Made by a program: the position numbers and the translations under genes. The notes beneath the pieces are model-generated. The model had not been told where the DNA came from. It saw only the letters and a list, made by a program, of their open reading frames with translations, and did not search any database. A stretch of 64,000 bases of DNA from Bifidobacterium biavatii DSM 23969 (GTDB lineage: Bacteria; Actinomycetota; Actinomycetes; Actinomycetales; Bifidobacteriaceae). The stretch is from NCBI RefSeq assembly GCF_000741165.1, contig NZ_JGYN01000030.1:124001-188000 (forward strand), in the 5' to 3' direction. This document shows, one piece after another, positions 52,353 to 62,571 of this stretch; the first letter of the stretch is position 1, and each line of letters opens with the position of its first letter.

Positions 52353-53528
52353 GACAGGATCCTTTCGGAAAAACCGGCGATTCCCGTCATTACGGTCGCG
52401 GAGGCGATCCGGCAACTCCCGGTCGGGGCCGGGGGCGATCGCACGCGGCGGAATCGGGGATTCGCGGGGCGCACTGACGCGCATAACTGCGCTCGTCAGG
52501 TTTTGGCGCAAGGTGATTAATGACAACGAAGATAAGAAGAACAAGGCAGGTTCGATGACCGGCGCATTGCGCGCAACCACGGACGGATGCGTCACACACC
52601 ACGGTGTCTACAGGACACGACACGTACGGACAATGCGTTTAATGCGCTCAATACGTTCTGTTGCGTGGATGATTGCCACGTCAACGTGTGTCCGCCACGC
52701 GATATCGACGCAATCGTATCGTCATCGACACATTCACATCACGACGCGACCCAGCGTATCGCCGTCAGCGGCGATACGAGCACGTCGTGATCGATGTGAT
52801 TAGCCCTCTTCTTCCACCATTGTCATTCCCGTTCCATACATGTTCGACTGCCATAGTCGAACACCTGATCAATAACCGTCTTGTTTATGATACTGCCTCA
52901 ACCCCAGCCCCCCCCCCTAATCCAACACGCCGGAGAGGCGGGCGCGGCAGCCCCTGACAAACGAAAAGGCCCGCCGGATGGGGCGGGCCTTTTCTCCAAA
53001 AGCAGCTTAGGGCAGAATCTCTGCACAACTTCATCGTCGTAACGGTAAGTCTTTCCAATGCCCGTTCAACGTAACAGTCCTTTGTGACCATACACTCTTT
53101 GTGGGCTCTGCTCTGTTCTGTTTTGGTACTTCCATAAGATAGTCACGCGGCTCCCCGGTCGCAAGCCGTACCGGGCGCATGTTCGCATTTTTGCGCAAGT
53201 GTTCATTAGACCATTCCAAGCGCAACCGAAACGCAACATCATGCGCGAATCGAACCGGTTCGCTGTCGCATTGTGTGCGCTTCCCCGAATCCACCGGAGT
53301 GTCGTGGCAGCCCTGCATCCATCCACGGTTCCTCCGGACTCCGCACGCTTAACCGTCGCCGGCGCGGCAAATCGTACAGACCATCGCCGCACTGCACCGC
53401 CCAGTGCGATCCCAGCGCAGCACATCGTCAAAGATCCAACCGACACGCCCCGCGCGAAACGTGAACTTGCATTGAATTCTCAAGACGTACGGGCACGCCG
53501 CCGCCTCAAGCGCTTAAAGTAGTTGGGT
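52353..53528. other. Gene-poor region upstream of ppk
   Basis: About 1.18 kb with no convincing gene. Base composition is less GC-rich than its neighbours in places. It holds a run of C residues (52909-52917), a strong hairpin at 52966-52996 and, to the right, the presumed ppk leader. Short open frames here lack ribosome sites and protein-like composition. An unannotated small RNA ending at the 52966 hairpin is possible. Confidence 0.4.
52966..52996 (+). terminator. Strong Rho-independent terminator
   Basis: AAAAGGCCCGCC and GGCGGGCCTTTT form a 12-bp stem with a small loop; on both strands a T run follows. No annotated gene ends just before it on the plus strand, while MFS transcription starts on its left, so it may end a small RNA. 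Confidence 0.8.
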
Positions 53529-55766
53529 ATGGCACAGATATTTGACGCACCCTCGAAGGCGATTCTCCGCAGCCAGATCGCGGAACACATCGCCGAAACG
53601 GACAAGAACGACCGCCGCGAGACGCGCCCCGACGAGCAGCCGCTGCCGCCGGATCGCTTCTTCGACCGCGAGCTGAGCTGGCTCAAGTTCAACAAGCGCG
53701 TCCTCGAGCTCGCCGAGGACGAGGACCAGCCGATCCTCGAACGCGCCAACTTCGGCGCGATCTTCGCCTCCAACCTCGATGAGTTCTTCATGGTCCGTGT
53801 CGCCGGCCTCAAGCGCCGCATCGACACGGGCATCGCCGTCACCGCGGCGAGCGGACTGAGCCCGCGCCAGCAGCTGCGCGCGATCAGCGACCAGGCGCAT
53901 CGTCTGCAGGACGAGCACGCGCACTACATCGTCGACCACATCCTGCCGGCGCTCGCCAAGGAGCGCATCGTGCTGCTCAGCTGGGACAAGCTCACCGCCG
54001 CCGAACAGGAGCGCCTGTCGCGCTACTACCGCCAGCAGGTCTTCCCGGTCCTCACGCCGCTTGCGGTCGACCCGGCCCACCCGTTCCCGTACATCTCCGG
54101 TAACTCGATCAATCTCGCCGTGCTGGTCGAAAACCCAACCTCCGGCAAGTCGCACTTCGCGCGCGTGAAGATCCCGGGCAACCTGCACCGCCTCGTGCCG
54201 GTCGACGACATGACCGACGACGAGACCGGCGACGTGCGCTACGGCTTCATCACGATGGAGAACCTCATCATCGCGCACCTCGAATCCCTGTTCCCGGGCA
54301 TGATCATCAAGGAGGCGCGCTCGTTCCGCGTCACCCGCAACGAGGACATCGATGTCGAGGAAGACGACGCCGAGAACCTGCTCAACGCGATGGAGAAGGA
54401 ACTGCTGCGCCGCCGCTTCGGACCGCCGATCCGCCTCGAGATCTCCGACGCGACCAGCCCGTTCCTCTCCCAGCTGCTCGCCGACCAGCTCGGCGTGAGC
54501 GCGGACGAGGTGTACCGCCTGCCGTCGCCGCTCGACATGACGCTGCTGTTCGAACTGCAGGGCCTCGACCGTCCGGATCTCAAGTATTCGCCGTTCATCC
54601 CGACCACGAACCGTCAGATCGCCGAGGTCGAGTCGAGCCGTGCGCAGGACATCTTCGCCGCCATCCGCGAGCGCGACATCCTGCTGCACCACCCCTACGA
54701 CTCATTTTCCACGTCCGTTCAGGCGTTTCTGGCACAGGCTGCGGCGGATCCTAAGGTTCTAGCCATCAAGCAGACGCTGTACCGAACCAGCTCGAACTCG
54801 CCGATCATCGACGCGCTCGTCGACGCCGCGCACGCCGGCAAGCAGGTGCTGGCACTGGTCGAGATCAAGGCTCGTTTCGACGAGGACGCGAACATCATGT
54901 GGGCGCGCAAGCTCGAACGCGCGGGCGTGCACGTGGTCTACGGTATCGTCGGCCTCAAGACGCACTGCAAGCTCAGCCTCGTCGTGCGTCAGGAGCAGGA
55001 CGGCCTGCGCCGCTACTGCCACGTCGGCACCGGCAACTACAACCCGAAGACCGCACGTCTGTACACCGATCTCGGCCTGCTGACCTGCGATCCGGTCGTC
55101 GGCCAGGATCTGACGCGACTGTTCAACCAGCTGTCCGGCTACGCGCCGAAGTCCAGCTTCCACCGTCTGCTCGTCGCGCCGCGCACGATCCGCTCCGGCC
55201 TGATCCAGCGCATCCGTCGCGAGGAGGACGCCGCGCGCGCCGGCAAGGAAGCGTGGATCAAGATCAAGGTCAACTCGATCGTCGACGAGAAGACGATCGA
55301 CGCGCTGTACCGCGCCAGCCAGGCCGGCGTGAAGATCGACATCGTCGAGCGCGGCATCTGCGCGCTCAAGCCGGGCGTGCCAGGCCTGAGCGACAACATC
55401 CGCGTGCGTTCGATCCTCGGCCGCTTCCTCGAGCACAGCCGCATCTACGCGTTCTGCAACTCGGACGGACCGCAGATCGGCGAAGGCCCGATCTCCGGTC
55501 CGGAAGTGTGGATCGGTTCGGCCGACCTGATGCACCGCAACCTCGATCGTCGTGTCGAGGCGCTCGTGCGCATCACCGCGCCGGAACAGATCGACGAGCT
55601 CATCAAGTACGTCGACCTGCAGATGTCCGATGACATCGCGTCGTGGCACATGCAGCCGGACGGCACGTACCTGCACGTCTCCCACGCCGAGGATGGCAGC
55701 CTGCTGGCCGACAGCCAGGAGCTGCTCATCAAGAAGCACACGCGTCGCCCGCGCGCGAACAACTGA
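53529..55766 (+). CDS. ppk: Polyphosphate kinase 1
   Basis: A 745-residue PPK1 making polyphosphate from [23 protein letters not shown] opens the N-domain, [14 protein letters not shown] follows, and the two phospholipase-D-like active-site histidines lie in [13 protein letters not shown] (autophosphorylated) and [24 protein letters not shown] is another signature. I start at ATG 53529 and not the TTG two codons upstream. Next comes a Nudix-SixA protein, the same order as ppk1 and mutT1 in mycobacteria. Confidence 0.96.
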   Translation: MAQIFDAPSKAILRSQIAEHIAETDKNDRRETRPDEQPLPPDRFFDRELSWLKFNKRVLELAEDEDQPILERANFGAIFASNLDEFFMVRVAGLKRRIDTGIAVTAASGLSPRQQLRAISDQAHRLQDEHAHYIVDHILPALAKERIVLLSWDKLTAAEQERLSRYYRQQVFPVLTPLAVDPAHPFPYISGNSINLAVLVENPTSGKSHFARVKIPGNLHRLVPVDDMTDDETGDVRYGFITMENLIIAHLESLFPGMIIKEARSFRVTRNEDIDVEEDDAENLLNAMEKELLRRRFGPPIRLEISDATSPFLSQLLADQLGVSADEVYRLPSPLDMTLLFELQGLDRPDLKYSPFIPTTNRQIAEVESSRAQDIFAAIRERDILLHHPYDSFSTSVQAFLAQAAADPKVLAIKQTLYRTSSNSPIIDALVDAAHAGKQVLALVEIKARFDEDANIMWARKLERAGVHVVYGIVGLKTHCKLSLVVRQEQDGLRRYCHVGTGNYNPKTARLYTDLGLLTCDPVVGQDLTRLFNQLSGYAPKSSFHRLLVAPRTIRSGLIQRIRREEDAARAGKEAWIKIKVNSIVDEKTIDALYRASQAGVKIDIVERGICALKPGVPGLSDNIRVRSILGRFLEHSRIYAFCNSDGPQIGEGPISGPEVWIGSADLMHRNLDRRVEALVRITAPEQIDELIKYVDLQMSDDIASWHMQPDGTYLHVSHAEDGSLLADSQELLIKKHTRRPRANN

Positions 55767-55790
55767 ACCGCCGACGCGCTCTGGCTCGAG

Positions 55791-55823
55791 TTGACACACG
55801 TGTCAACGTTGGCGTGCTAGGAT
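55791..55823 (+). promoter_or_regulatory. Possible promoter with inverted repeat after ppk
   Basis: TTGACACACGTGTCAA (55791-55806) has 7-bp inverted arms and contains a TTGACA box; TGCTAGGAT with TAGGAT at 55818 could be an extended -10, with long spacing. It lies before the terminator at 55854, so it might drive a very short RNA or mark an operator. Confidence 0.35.
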
Positions 55824-55853
55824 TGTTGCCGCTAACAATTCAATGATGTGACG

Positions 55854-55884
55854 AATGGCCGATCCCGTTCAGGGGTCGGCCATC
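55854..55884 (+). terminator. Terminator-like hairpin after ppk
   Basis: ATGGCCGATCCC and GGGGTCGGCCAT pair around GTTCA; TCATTT follows. It separates ppk from the Nudix gene. Confidence 0.65.
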
Positions 55885-55955
55885 GTCATTTCGGAGCACG
55901 CTACGTAGCCGCGAATCGCCGTCCACGACGCAACCGGCTGCCCTACAATGGGAGG

Positions 55956-57140
55956 ATGGGCAAAGTGAGACGCATTGTTGAGGCCGCAGGGGGCATCCTC
56001 TATCGAATCGTTCCCGATCCCGAGCAAACAAGCGAACGTCGCGCGGACGGCGACATCAACGACGTAACCGCTCCCGACGCGGCCGAGCTCGCGTTGGCCG
56101 AAACGGCCGAACCAACGAACAGCGATCCGGCAGCTGCGGCGGCAACGGCATCGAATATCGCCGAGGACATCGTCGACCGCGTCGAAGTGTGCATCGTACA
56201 CCGTCCGAAATACGACGACTGGAGCTGGCCGAAAGGCAAGCTGGAAATCAACGAATCGCACCGGCATGCGGCCGTGCGCGAAATCGGCGAGGAAACCGGC
56301 ATGTCGGTCGCGCTCGGGCCGTATCTGGGCGACATCGAGTACCCGCTGGCCGAGGAAGGCAGCAAAACGCGGCATTCCAAGGATCGCACGGTCGACATGA
56401 AGCACATCGAATACTGGATGGCCACGCCGATCGACGCCACCGACGCGGAGGAGCTCATCGACGCGCTCGGACCGATCCACCGTGCCGACATCGGCGAAAT
56501 CGACGACATTCTGTGGGTGAGCGTTACCGAAGCGCGCAAGATTCTCACCCATTCGACTGACAAGGACTTGCTCGCCCTGTTCGTCGACCGGCTGCAGGAG
56601 GGCGCCGCCGACGCGCAGAACGTGATCATCGTGCGCCACGCGAAGGCCGAATCGCGCAAAACGTGGGACGGCACCGACGAAAACCGGCCAATCACGCCGC
56701 GAGGCGCAGCCGCCGCGTACGCGCTCAACCGCGAACTCGCCTGCTATAACCCAACGCGTCTCGCCACTTCCCCGTGGATGCGCTGCCGCGAAACGCTGCA
56801 CGTGTTCTCATGGCAGACGAACCGGCCCATGACGCATCTCGATCCGCTCACCGAAGACGCGTTCGCCGACGATCCGACCCGCGCATGGAACTGCTTCCGC
56901 GACGAAATCGACCATGCGCTGCGCCACCGCGAAACCGTGGCGATCTGCATGCACCGCCCGGTGATCGGCGGCATCTTCGATCATCTGCGCAAATTGTGCG
57001 TCGCGAAGTCGCTCACGAAACGGCTCATCGCGAAATCGCCGTACATGCCGACCGGCACTGCGGTAGCCTTGTTTGTCGTCTCCTCGCCCGAGGGACCGCG
57101 CATCATCGACATTCAGAAGGTTTCGCCACGTGTCTACTAA
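55956..57140 (+). CDS. Nudix hydrolase fused to a SixA-like histidine phosphatase (MutT1 type)
   Basis: A 394-residue two-domain protein like mycobacterial MutT1. The Nudix box [20 protein letters not shown] and TG is complete near residues 95-117. The phosphatase half begins [12 protein letters not shown] (RH motif) near residue 225 and has [10 protein letters not shown] and MHRPVIGG with the second His. MutT1 hydrolyses oxidised dGTP and diadenosine polyphosphates. A disordered Ala/Asp insert (about 20-70) splits the first strands. TACAAT at 55944-55949 lies just 6 nt before the ATG, so the mRNA may be leaderless. Confidence 0.9.
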   Translation: MGKVRRIVEAAGGILYRIVPDPEQTSERRADGDINDVTAPDAAELALAETAEPTNSDPAAAAATASNIAEDIVDRVEVCIVHRPKYDDWSWPKGKLEINESHRHAAVREIGEETGMSVALGPYLGDIEYPLAEEGSKTRHSKDRTVDMKHIEYWMATPIDATDAEELIDALGPIHRADIGEIDDILWVSVTEARKILTHSTDKDLLALFVDRLQEGAADAQNVIIVRHAKAESRKTWDGTDENRPITPRGAAAAYALNRELACYNPTRLATSPWMRCRETLHVFSWQTNRPMTHLDPLTEDAFADDPTRAWNCFRDEIDHALRHRETVAICMHRPVIGGIFDHLRKLCVAKSLTKRLIAKSPYMPTGTAVALFVVSSPEGPRIIDIQKVSPRVY

Positions 57141-57858
57141 CGCTGTGCACTACGGTTCCGGTTCCATCGTTTCCAGCCGCGCCAACGGGTTCACGCCCAC
57201 CGGTTCGCCGCGCCCGTCGCGGCCCGGGCAGATCGACCCCGGCCTGGTCGAAGGCATCGCCGGCGGAGCCGATCCGAGCGAAGTCAGCGAAATGAGCCAC
57301 GCGTCGGCCGCGGCGCTGCTCGATCGAGTGCATCATACGGCCGATCCCGAAGTCGTTGCGCGCGTGCTCACGCTCGTCGACCGGGAAGGCGTAGACGTGA
57401 TCGCGGAGCTGTGGAGCCGGTCCGAGCCGGATTCGCTGCCGGGGATTCTGTGGCGGCTGTACCTGTTGCGTTCGTGGATGCGGCAGCATGATGCGTCGAT
57501 CGCGCGACTGTGGCGCGTCGGCGAGCCGGTTGCGACCGCTGCGTCGGCGATTGCCGGCGTGGATGCGGCGCCAACCGAGGACGATATCGCGCGTACCGCC
57601 GATTCGATTTTGGCCGGCGCGTTTACGGGCGATTTTGCGGTGGCGCTGGAACGTGCGGCCGCGTTCACGGATGTGGTGGCGTTGGGATTGCGCGTGGAGG
57701 CGAAGCGGCTGTCCTCGTCGTCGTCCGTGGCGGCGGCCGGCGTTCAGCGGCAGCCGGACAAGGCCGCGCGGCTGCTGCACACGGCGAGCAACCTGATGGT
57801 CACCGCGCGCGACTTTCGGCATGGCGCCTCGCTGTGGCGGCGTGGCAAGCTCGATTAG
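57130..57858 (+). CDS. Conserved actinobacterial hypothetical protein
   Basis: A 242-residue protein with no recognised domain. The first 40 residues are polar and Ser/Pro-rich; the rest is alpha-helical ([40 protein letters not shown]) with no membrane segment. The likely start is GTG at 57130, overlapping the Nudix stop by 11 bp, so it is co-translated with that gene. It may be a small helical partner or DNA-binding protein; no motif decides this. Confidence 0.7.
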   Translation: MSTNAVHYGSGSIVSSRANGFTPTGSPRPSRPGQIDPGLVEGIAGGADPSEVSEMSHASAAALLDRVHHTADPEVVARVLTLVDREGVDVIAELWSRSEPDSLPGILWRLYLLRSWMRQHDASIARLWRVGEPVATAASAIAGVDAAPTEDDIARTADSILAGAFTGDFAVALERAAAFTDVVALGLRVEAKRLSSSSSVAAAGVQRQPDKAARLLHTASNLMVTARDFRHGASLWRRGKLD

Positions 57859-57931
57859 CCGCTATACTGAGTACTCGCGTCGGGCCGTGCATAGCCCCGG
57901 GCTCCATTTTTTGCCGCTGCGAGCGGCCTTT

Positions 57932-57966
57932 GCGCCGACAGGCGCTTTCACGGTTCGGCGCTTTTC
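57932..57966 (+). terminator. Rho-independent terminator of the Nudix unit
   Basis: GCGCCGA pairs with TCGGCGC around a loop that has its own GCGC/ pairing, followed by TTTT at 57962. A smaller stem GCCGCT/AGCGGC precedes it at about 57913. Confidence 0.7.
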
Positions 57967-58042
57967 TTGGATTTCATGACTTTCCGCATAAGCTGAGTAT
58001 TGATATGTACACGATGGTGTTGGCGATGCTGACCGTCGTGAC

Positions 58043-58095
58043 GCTCCCCCAGTCAGCCTACGGCTGACAGCCCCCTCAGCCGAGGGGGCCGAGGC
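58043..58095. repeat. Short palindromic element at the cbiO 3' end
   Basis: GCTCCCCCAGTCAGCCTACG, then GCTGACAGCCCCCTCAGCCG and AGGGGGCCGAGGC. The cbiO stop codon touches its right end, and the element would form the 3' untranslated stem of the transporter mRNA. Confidence 0.85.
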
Positions 58096-58892
58096 TACCG
58101 CCAGCTTTTCACGCTTTCCTCTCCAATAAGCGGCTCGATGCGCTGGATGCGGGCGCTGAGGCGTTCGACGACGTCGTGGTGGTGGGTGGAGATGAGCACG
58201 GTTTTGCCGGCTGCGACGAAGGCGCGCAGCACGTCGACCACAATGTCGGTGTTGCACTCGTCGAGTCCGTCGGTCGGCTCGTCGAGCACAAGCAGATCGG
58301 GGTTCATCGACAGGCAGCAGGCGATCGCGACGCGCTTCTTTTCGCCGCCGGACAGCCGGTACGGCGCACGGTCCCGCATGCGGTCAAGTCCGAACAGCGC
58401 GACCATATCGTCCACCCGCCGCGCAATTTCATCGTCCGGCAGTCCCATCTGCATCGGCCCGAACGCGATCTCCTCCTCGACGGACGGGCAGAACAGCTGC
58501 GTGTCGGAACTCTGGAACACGAATCCGACGCGTTGGTGCAACGCCTTGGCGAACGGACTGTCCCGCCGTTCAACCGACCGCCGTTCCACCACAGTCCCTC
58601 CAAGCCGGTACGTGCCGGAATCCGGGAATTCGAGCGCATTGACGATGCGCATGATCGTGGTTTTGCCGCTGCCGTTCGGACCGAGCAGCGCCACGCATTC
58701 GCCGCGCGCGATCGTCATCGAAAAGTCGCGCAATACCGGGTGCGTCTCGCCATCACCGCGATCGCGGTATGCGAAGTCCACGTGTTCCAACGCCACCAGT
58801 GGCTCTCCCGCGAACCAGTCGGCGTTCACGCCGTATGACGTTGTCGACTGGGCCATCGACCGAGCCGATCCGCCAAATATATTCATCGCCAT
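58095..58892 (-). CDS. cbiO: Cobalt/nickel ECF transporter ATPase CbiO
   Basis: A 265-residue energy-coupling ATPase. Walker A is LLGPNGSGKTTIMR, the Q-loop VGFVFQSSDTQLFCPSVEEE includes the ECF-type hallmark, the signature is LSGGEKKRVAIA, Walker B LLVLDEPTDGLD and the H-loop STHHH. It works with CbiQ and CbiMN to import nickel, judging from the urease genes beside it. I start at MAMNIFGG. It is the last gene of the transporter unit. Confidence 0.9.
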   Translation of the reverse strand: MAMNIFGGSARSMAQSTTSYGVNADWFAGEPLVALEHVDFAYRDRGDGETHPVLRDFSMTIARGECVALLGPNGSGKTTIMRIVNALEFPDSGTYRLGGTVVERRSVERRDSPFAKALHQRVGFVFQSSDTQLFCPSVEEEIAFGPMQMGLPDDEIARRVDDMVALFGLDRMRDRAPYRLSGGEKKRVAIACCLSMNPDLLVLDEPTDGLDECNTDIVVDVLRAFVAAGKTVLISTHHHDVVERLSARIQRIEPLIGEESVKSWR

Positions 58893-59009
58893 TCCACCCA
58901 CATTTCCGTGATTCCCGTCGTCAACGCTCCACCATACCTTCCACCGGAGCTTGCCTGGAGCATGCGCTACCCCATCGGTATCGGCATCCAGTACCACGCG
59001 CAGCTGCCA

Positions 59010-59936
59010 TCATCCCAGATACACGGCCAGCGCGACCATCGCTGCCACGCCCAGCGCGTACACCGTGTTCGGCCAGGTCAGCCAACGTTCGCGGCGCACG
59101 CGATAACGCCCGTCGAATCCGCGGCACGCCATCGCCTCGGCCATCTGCCGCGCCTGCGTGTTCGCGCGCAGAAACAGCGCGCCAAGCAGCCGCCCGGCGG
59201 ACTTGAGCTTGCGCGCGTCACGACCGACGCTGCGCAGTCGCAGCGCGTCAAGCAGCTGCATCATCGAACGGCCGAGCACGTCGATGAACTGGATCGTCAC
59301 ATCGCACACATACACGACCGAATCGGGCACGCCGAGCCCACGCAGGCCGCCGATCAGCCGGTTCCATGGCACTGTCTGTGCAAGCGTAATCACCAGCGAT
59401 ACGGCCACGAACGCGCGCACGACGAGTCGCACCGGCGCGCCGGTTTGTCCGACGAGCACGGACGGCAGCGCGACGACGAGACTGAACGCGCATACGGCGA
59501 GCGTCGGCGCGAGAATCGCCACGATCAGCCGGGCTGGTCGCACGGCGAGCGCGACCAGTGCGACGGCGAGCATGACGTACGAGAACAGCATGTTGCGCGT
59601 GAGATTGACGCATACGATCGCAGCCAGCACGCCAACCAGCCGCAGCGACGGCGTGACGGCGGCGAGCGCACGATCGAGCGGGCTGCGGTCGAGCGGCAGC
59701 GCGGCGCCGACCTGCACGAGCACGTCGCCGATATGCGCGAGATTGCGTTCGATGAACGACGACCGATCCGTCGGCGGATCGTAGCGTTCGGACTCGCGCA
59801 GCCAGTCGGGCAGCGTCGCGTGCGCGGACGGTTGCCGACCACCGAACGCCGAGGTATACCGCTGACAGTCCGGCGGTCGGCGATCGGCCGATTCCCGGTG
59901 CTCCGACGACCGATCGGCTGACTGACAATACGGCAT
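59010..59936 (-). CDS. cbiQ: Cobalt/nickel ECF transporter T component CbiQ
   Basis: A 308-residue membrane protein with about five helices (LAAIVCVNLTRNMLFSYVML and following). The coupling motif AEAMACRGFDG near residue 270 matches the CbiQ AxxRG segment that contacts the ATPase. The N-terminal 60 residues are soluble, Arg/Ser-rich and not typical of the family. Start chosen at MPYCQSADRS, 18 bp past the cbiM stop. No clear ribosome site. Confidence 0.85.
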   Translation of the reverse strand: MPYCQSADRSSEHRESADRRPPDCQRYTSAFGGRQPSAHATLPDWLRESERYDPPTDRSSFIERNLAHIGDVLVQVGAALPLDRSPLDRALAAVTPSLRLVGVLAAIVCVNLTRNMLFSYVMLAVALVALAVRPARLIVAILAPTLAVCAFSLVVALPSVLVGQTGAPVRLVVRAFVAVSLVITLAQTVPWNRLIGGLRGLGVPDSVVYVCDVTIQFIDVLGRSMMQLLDALRLRSVGRDARKLKSAGRLLGALFLRANTQARQMAEAMACRGFDGRYRVRRERWLTWPNTVYALGVAAMVALAVYLG

Positions 59937-59953
59937 GATGCACAATTCCGGCG

Positions 59954-61237
59954 TTATTTGCGCACGTTACGGCCACTGACGGCGAGCGCGAGCAGGCGGA
60001 AGACGATGGTGGTGACGGCGATGCCGATCACGGCGGACAGCAGGTAGCCGGCGATGTCCGGCAGGCCGGCGAGCGAATAGTCGGGCAGCAGCGCGTTCCA
60101 CGAGAAGCCGTGCGCGATGTACTGCGGCACGTAGTCGAGGCCCGTGGCGGCCATGAAGTCCTCGGCGCCCCACTCGCCCCACGCGTCGCCGGTGGCGATC
60201 AGGCTGATCGGCGACAGCAGTGCGACCGCGGCGAGCGCGATCCACACGGACCTGCGCAGGCCGGAACGAGGCTGGGCGGTTCGGGCCTGAGCCGAAGCCG
60301 GAGCGAAGACCGTATCCGCATTCGTAGCGTTCGCGAGCACGTCCGATGCGCCGGCATCAGCGGAGCCGGGTACAACGTCGGCAACCGTTTGCACGCTGTC
60401 TCCACGCACTCCCCCGGCCACGTCCCCGACCGCAACCCGAGACCGCACGATTTCCGGCGCGGTGCGGCGCACGAAGTCGACGACCGCGACGGTCATCAGG
60501 CCTTCGACCACGCCGGCGACCGCCAGATGCGGGATGAGCATGGCCGGAACCGTCACGGCGAGGCCGAACGGGAAGTACAACGACTGTCCGTCGGCTGCGC
60601 GGAAGAGCAGCGGCTGCACGCCCAGTTCGATTGCGACGCACAGCGCGGCCAGCGTAATGCCAACGTATCCGGCGACGAACTGCGCGACGCGATCGACGCC
60701 GGCAGGCACGGCCGCAACCGCTGCTTCCACGGAGGAAGCCGTCGCGGCCGCGGGGCGAGCCGAACCGCCCGCCGACTCTCCCGCCGTGCGCCGACCGGTG
60801 ATCCACAACGCCGTACCCCGGATGCCCGCGTACAGCCCGTACGCTGCGAACGGCAGCACCACACCCATGTTGAAGCAGTTCGCGCCGAGCGTGATCAGGC
60901 CGCCGTCGCCGAACAGCAGCGCCTGCAGCAGCAGCGCGACGGACACGGCGACGGTCGCGTACTGCGGGCCGAGCAGGAGCGCGATGAGCGCGGCGCCGAC
61001 GCCGTGCGCGGTGGTGCCGCCGGGCGTGGGCACGTTGAACATCATGATGAGGAACGAGAACGCGGCTCCCGCGCCCAGATACGCCATTTTCTCCGGTGTG
61101 GCCTCGCGCATCACCGCGCGCATGCACAGGAACCAGACGGGGATCATCACGACCCAGAACAGCGCGCCGGTGGACGGCGAGATGAAATTGTCCGGAATGT
61201 GCATGGCGAGCGTCACGGTTTCGGGGGCTGTCGTCAT
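59954..61237 (-). CDS. cbiM: Cobalt/nickel transporter substrate component CbiM, fused with an N-like domain
   Basis: A 427-residue S component. MHIPDNFISPSTGALFW is the CbiM/NikM N-terminus, and NVPTPGGTTAHGVGAAL holds the second metal-binding His. About nine membrane helices are seen. Two Ala/Val-rich insertions sit near residues 145-175 and 275-320. The C-terminal segment (GLDYVPQYIAHGFSW, PDYSLAG) is a NikN/PDGLE-like domain, so no separate cbiN is needed. GGGAGACGGGC precedes the ATG at 61237, giving 11 extra residues before MHI; the ATG at 61204 would give the classic end but has no ribosome site. Confidence 0.88.
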   Translation of the reverse strand: MTTAPETVTLAMHIPDNFISPSTGALFWVVMIPVWFLCMRAVMREATPEKMAYLGAGAAFSFLIMMFNVPTPGGTTAHGVGAALIALLLGPQYATVAVSVALLLQALLFGDGGLITLGANCFNMGVVLPFAAYGLYAGIRGTALWITGRRTAGESAGGSARPAAATASSVEAAVAAVPAGVDRVAQFVAGYVGITLAALCVAIELGVQPLLFRAADGQSLYFPFGLAVTVPAMLIPHLAVAGVVEGLMTVAVVDFVRRTAPEIVRSRVAVGDVAGGVRGDSVQTVADVVPGSADAGASDVLANATNADTVFAPASAQARTAQPRSGLRRSVWIALAAVALLSPISLIATGDAWGEWGAEDFMAATGLDYVPQYIAHGFSWNALLPDYSLAGLPDIAGYLLSAVIGIAVTTIVFRLLALAVSGRNVRK

Positions 61238-61679
61238 GCCCGTCTCCCTTCTCGTTTCTCGTTGATGACGGTCGGCGATCGTTCGCCGCGCGCGTTCATG
61301 AATGGCAACGTAATATCACACTTGTGATTCGGCTTGCGCACGATGCTCGGCAAACGGTTGCGATCGTTGCGAAACGCCGACGGGCGATACGCACGTTTCG
61401 TATCGTGGTCACGTATGTTCCGCGTATTTTTCGGCATATTATCGCGCACGATCCGCACGCAAACCGCACGGTTGCGACCGTTTGCGACGATGCGCGCGAC
61501 GACCACGGACGATGCGCGCGACGACGCGCGACCGTTCGTTACAAACGGCCACAACGGCGCTCGTACACTGTCCCTCAGTTCAACCGATACGACCCGACCA
61601 TCGCGACGATACGCGGCCGACGGGCACGGCAATCGGCAGACGGCAACGGCCGCCGACGCAGACAACGGAAGGAGCGCGA
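61238..61679. promoter_or_regulatory. Divergent cbiM-ureE intergenic region
   Basis: 442 bp between the nickel transporter and ureE. ATCACA CT TGTGAT (61315-61328) is an inverted repeat 78 bp before cbiM and a candidate metal-regulator site. GACGATGCGCGCGACGAC is repeated at about 61486 and 61508. Open frames here show no urease-subunit similarity, and I see no riboswitch fold or RNA gene. Confidence 0.45.
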
Positions 61680-62435
61680 ATGATCGCCAAGGAGATAACC
61701 GGCAACATCATCGAGCAGCAGTACGACGACGGCAAGCTGAACGTGCCGATCGCGTTTGACTGGTTCGAAACGGACAAGAAGCGCATGCGCAAGGTCGCCG
61801 AGGACGGCACCGAGTTCGGCGTGATGGTCGGGCGCACGATCAAGGACGGCGACGTGCTCGCCGAAACCGAGGACAAGCGCTATTTCGCGCGCATCAAAAC
61901 CGCGCAGCTCATCGAAATCCCGGTGAACTCGATGAAGGAGATGGGCCGCCTGTGCTTCGAGCTGGGCAACCGCCACCTGAGCCTCAAGGTCGAGAACGAC
62001 CGCGTGCTCGTGCCGTACGACCATCCGACGATGGAGTACACGAAGAAGATCGGGTTCGAGCCGCACATCATCGAGGGCGGGTTCGACGGGTTCCTGATCG
62101 TCAAGGCGCACGCCGGTTCGGGCACGATCATTCCGGGCACGAACAAGACCACGGGCGACGTGGCCGAAGAGGAGCAGGAGGCCGAGGCGGACGCCGACTG
62201 GGCCGCGAAAGAGGCCGCGAACGGCGGTGCGGGCGGGGCCGGCCACGTTCATGATCACGACGATCACGGCGATCACGCGCACGGCCATCATCACGACCAC
62301 GTCCACGCCGAGCCCGGCGTCGACGACGAGCATCCGTATGTGCTCAAGCCGGGCGAATACGAGTCGAACGGCGTGCTGCACCGCCCCGACGGCTCGCACA
62401 GCCACGACGGCGGCCGCACCTGGCACACGCACTGA
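61680..62435 (+). CDS. ureE: Urease accessory nickel chaperone UreE
   Basis: A 251-residue UreE, longer than usual (about 150) because of a His/Asp-rich tail. The N-domain begins MIAKEITGNIIEQQYDDGKL; the metal domain has FELGNRHLSLKVENDRVLVP and the conserved His of DHPTMEY. A roughly 20-residue stretch near 189-209 alternates His with Asp and Gly, and more His follow to the end, so it could store several Ni ions. GGAAGGAGCG precedes the ATG. It heads ureE-ureF-ureG. Confidence 0.93.
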   Translation: MIAKEITGNIIEQQYDDGKLNVPIAFDWFETDKKRMRKVAEDGTEFGVMVGRTIKDGDVLAETEDKRYFARIKTAQLIEIPVNSMKEMGRLCFELGNRHLSLKVENDRVLVPYDHPTMEYTKKIGFEPHIIEGGFDGFLIVKAHAGSGTIIPGTNKTTGDVAEEEQEAEADADWAAKEAANGGAGGAGHVHDHDDHGDHAHGHHHDHVHAEPGVDDEHPYVLKPGEYESNGVLHRPDGSHSHDGGRTWHTH

Positions 62436-62470
62436 CCGCGCCGGCAAGTCTCCAGGATCCCCGCGAACGC

Positions 62471-62538
62471 AATGCGATGGGTTCTGACTACCCCTCAGTC
62501 ACTGCGTGACAGCTCCCCTGACAAGGGGGAGCCAAGCA
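62471..62538. repeat. Short palindromic element between ureE and ureF
   Basis: GTTCTGACTACCCCTCAGTC, then ACTGCGTGACAGCTCCCCTG and ACAAGGGGGAGCCAAGCA, nearly identical to 63488-63554 and 7111-7176. Confidence 0.9.
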
Positions 62539-62571
62539 TTGAGTACACATCGAACACACGAAAGCCGTCAC

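Noticed and set aside
53225-53265. GGTTCGATTC on the minus strand, like a tRNA T-loop
   Set aside because: The flanking bases do not form the T-stem, and no acceptor or anticodon stem can be found around it.
61238-61679. Cobalamin or NiCo riboswitch before the cbi genes
   Set aside because: I could not find the conserved cores; the region is dominated by short GACGATGCGC repeats.
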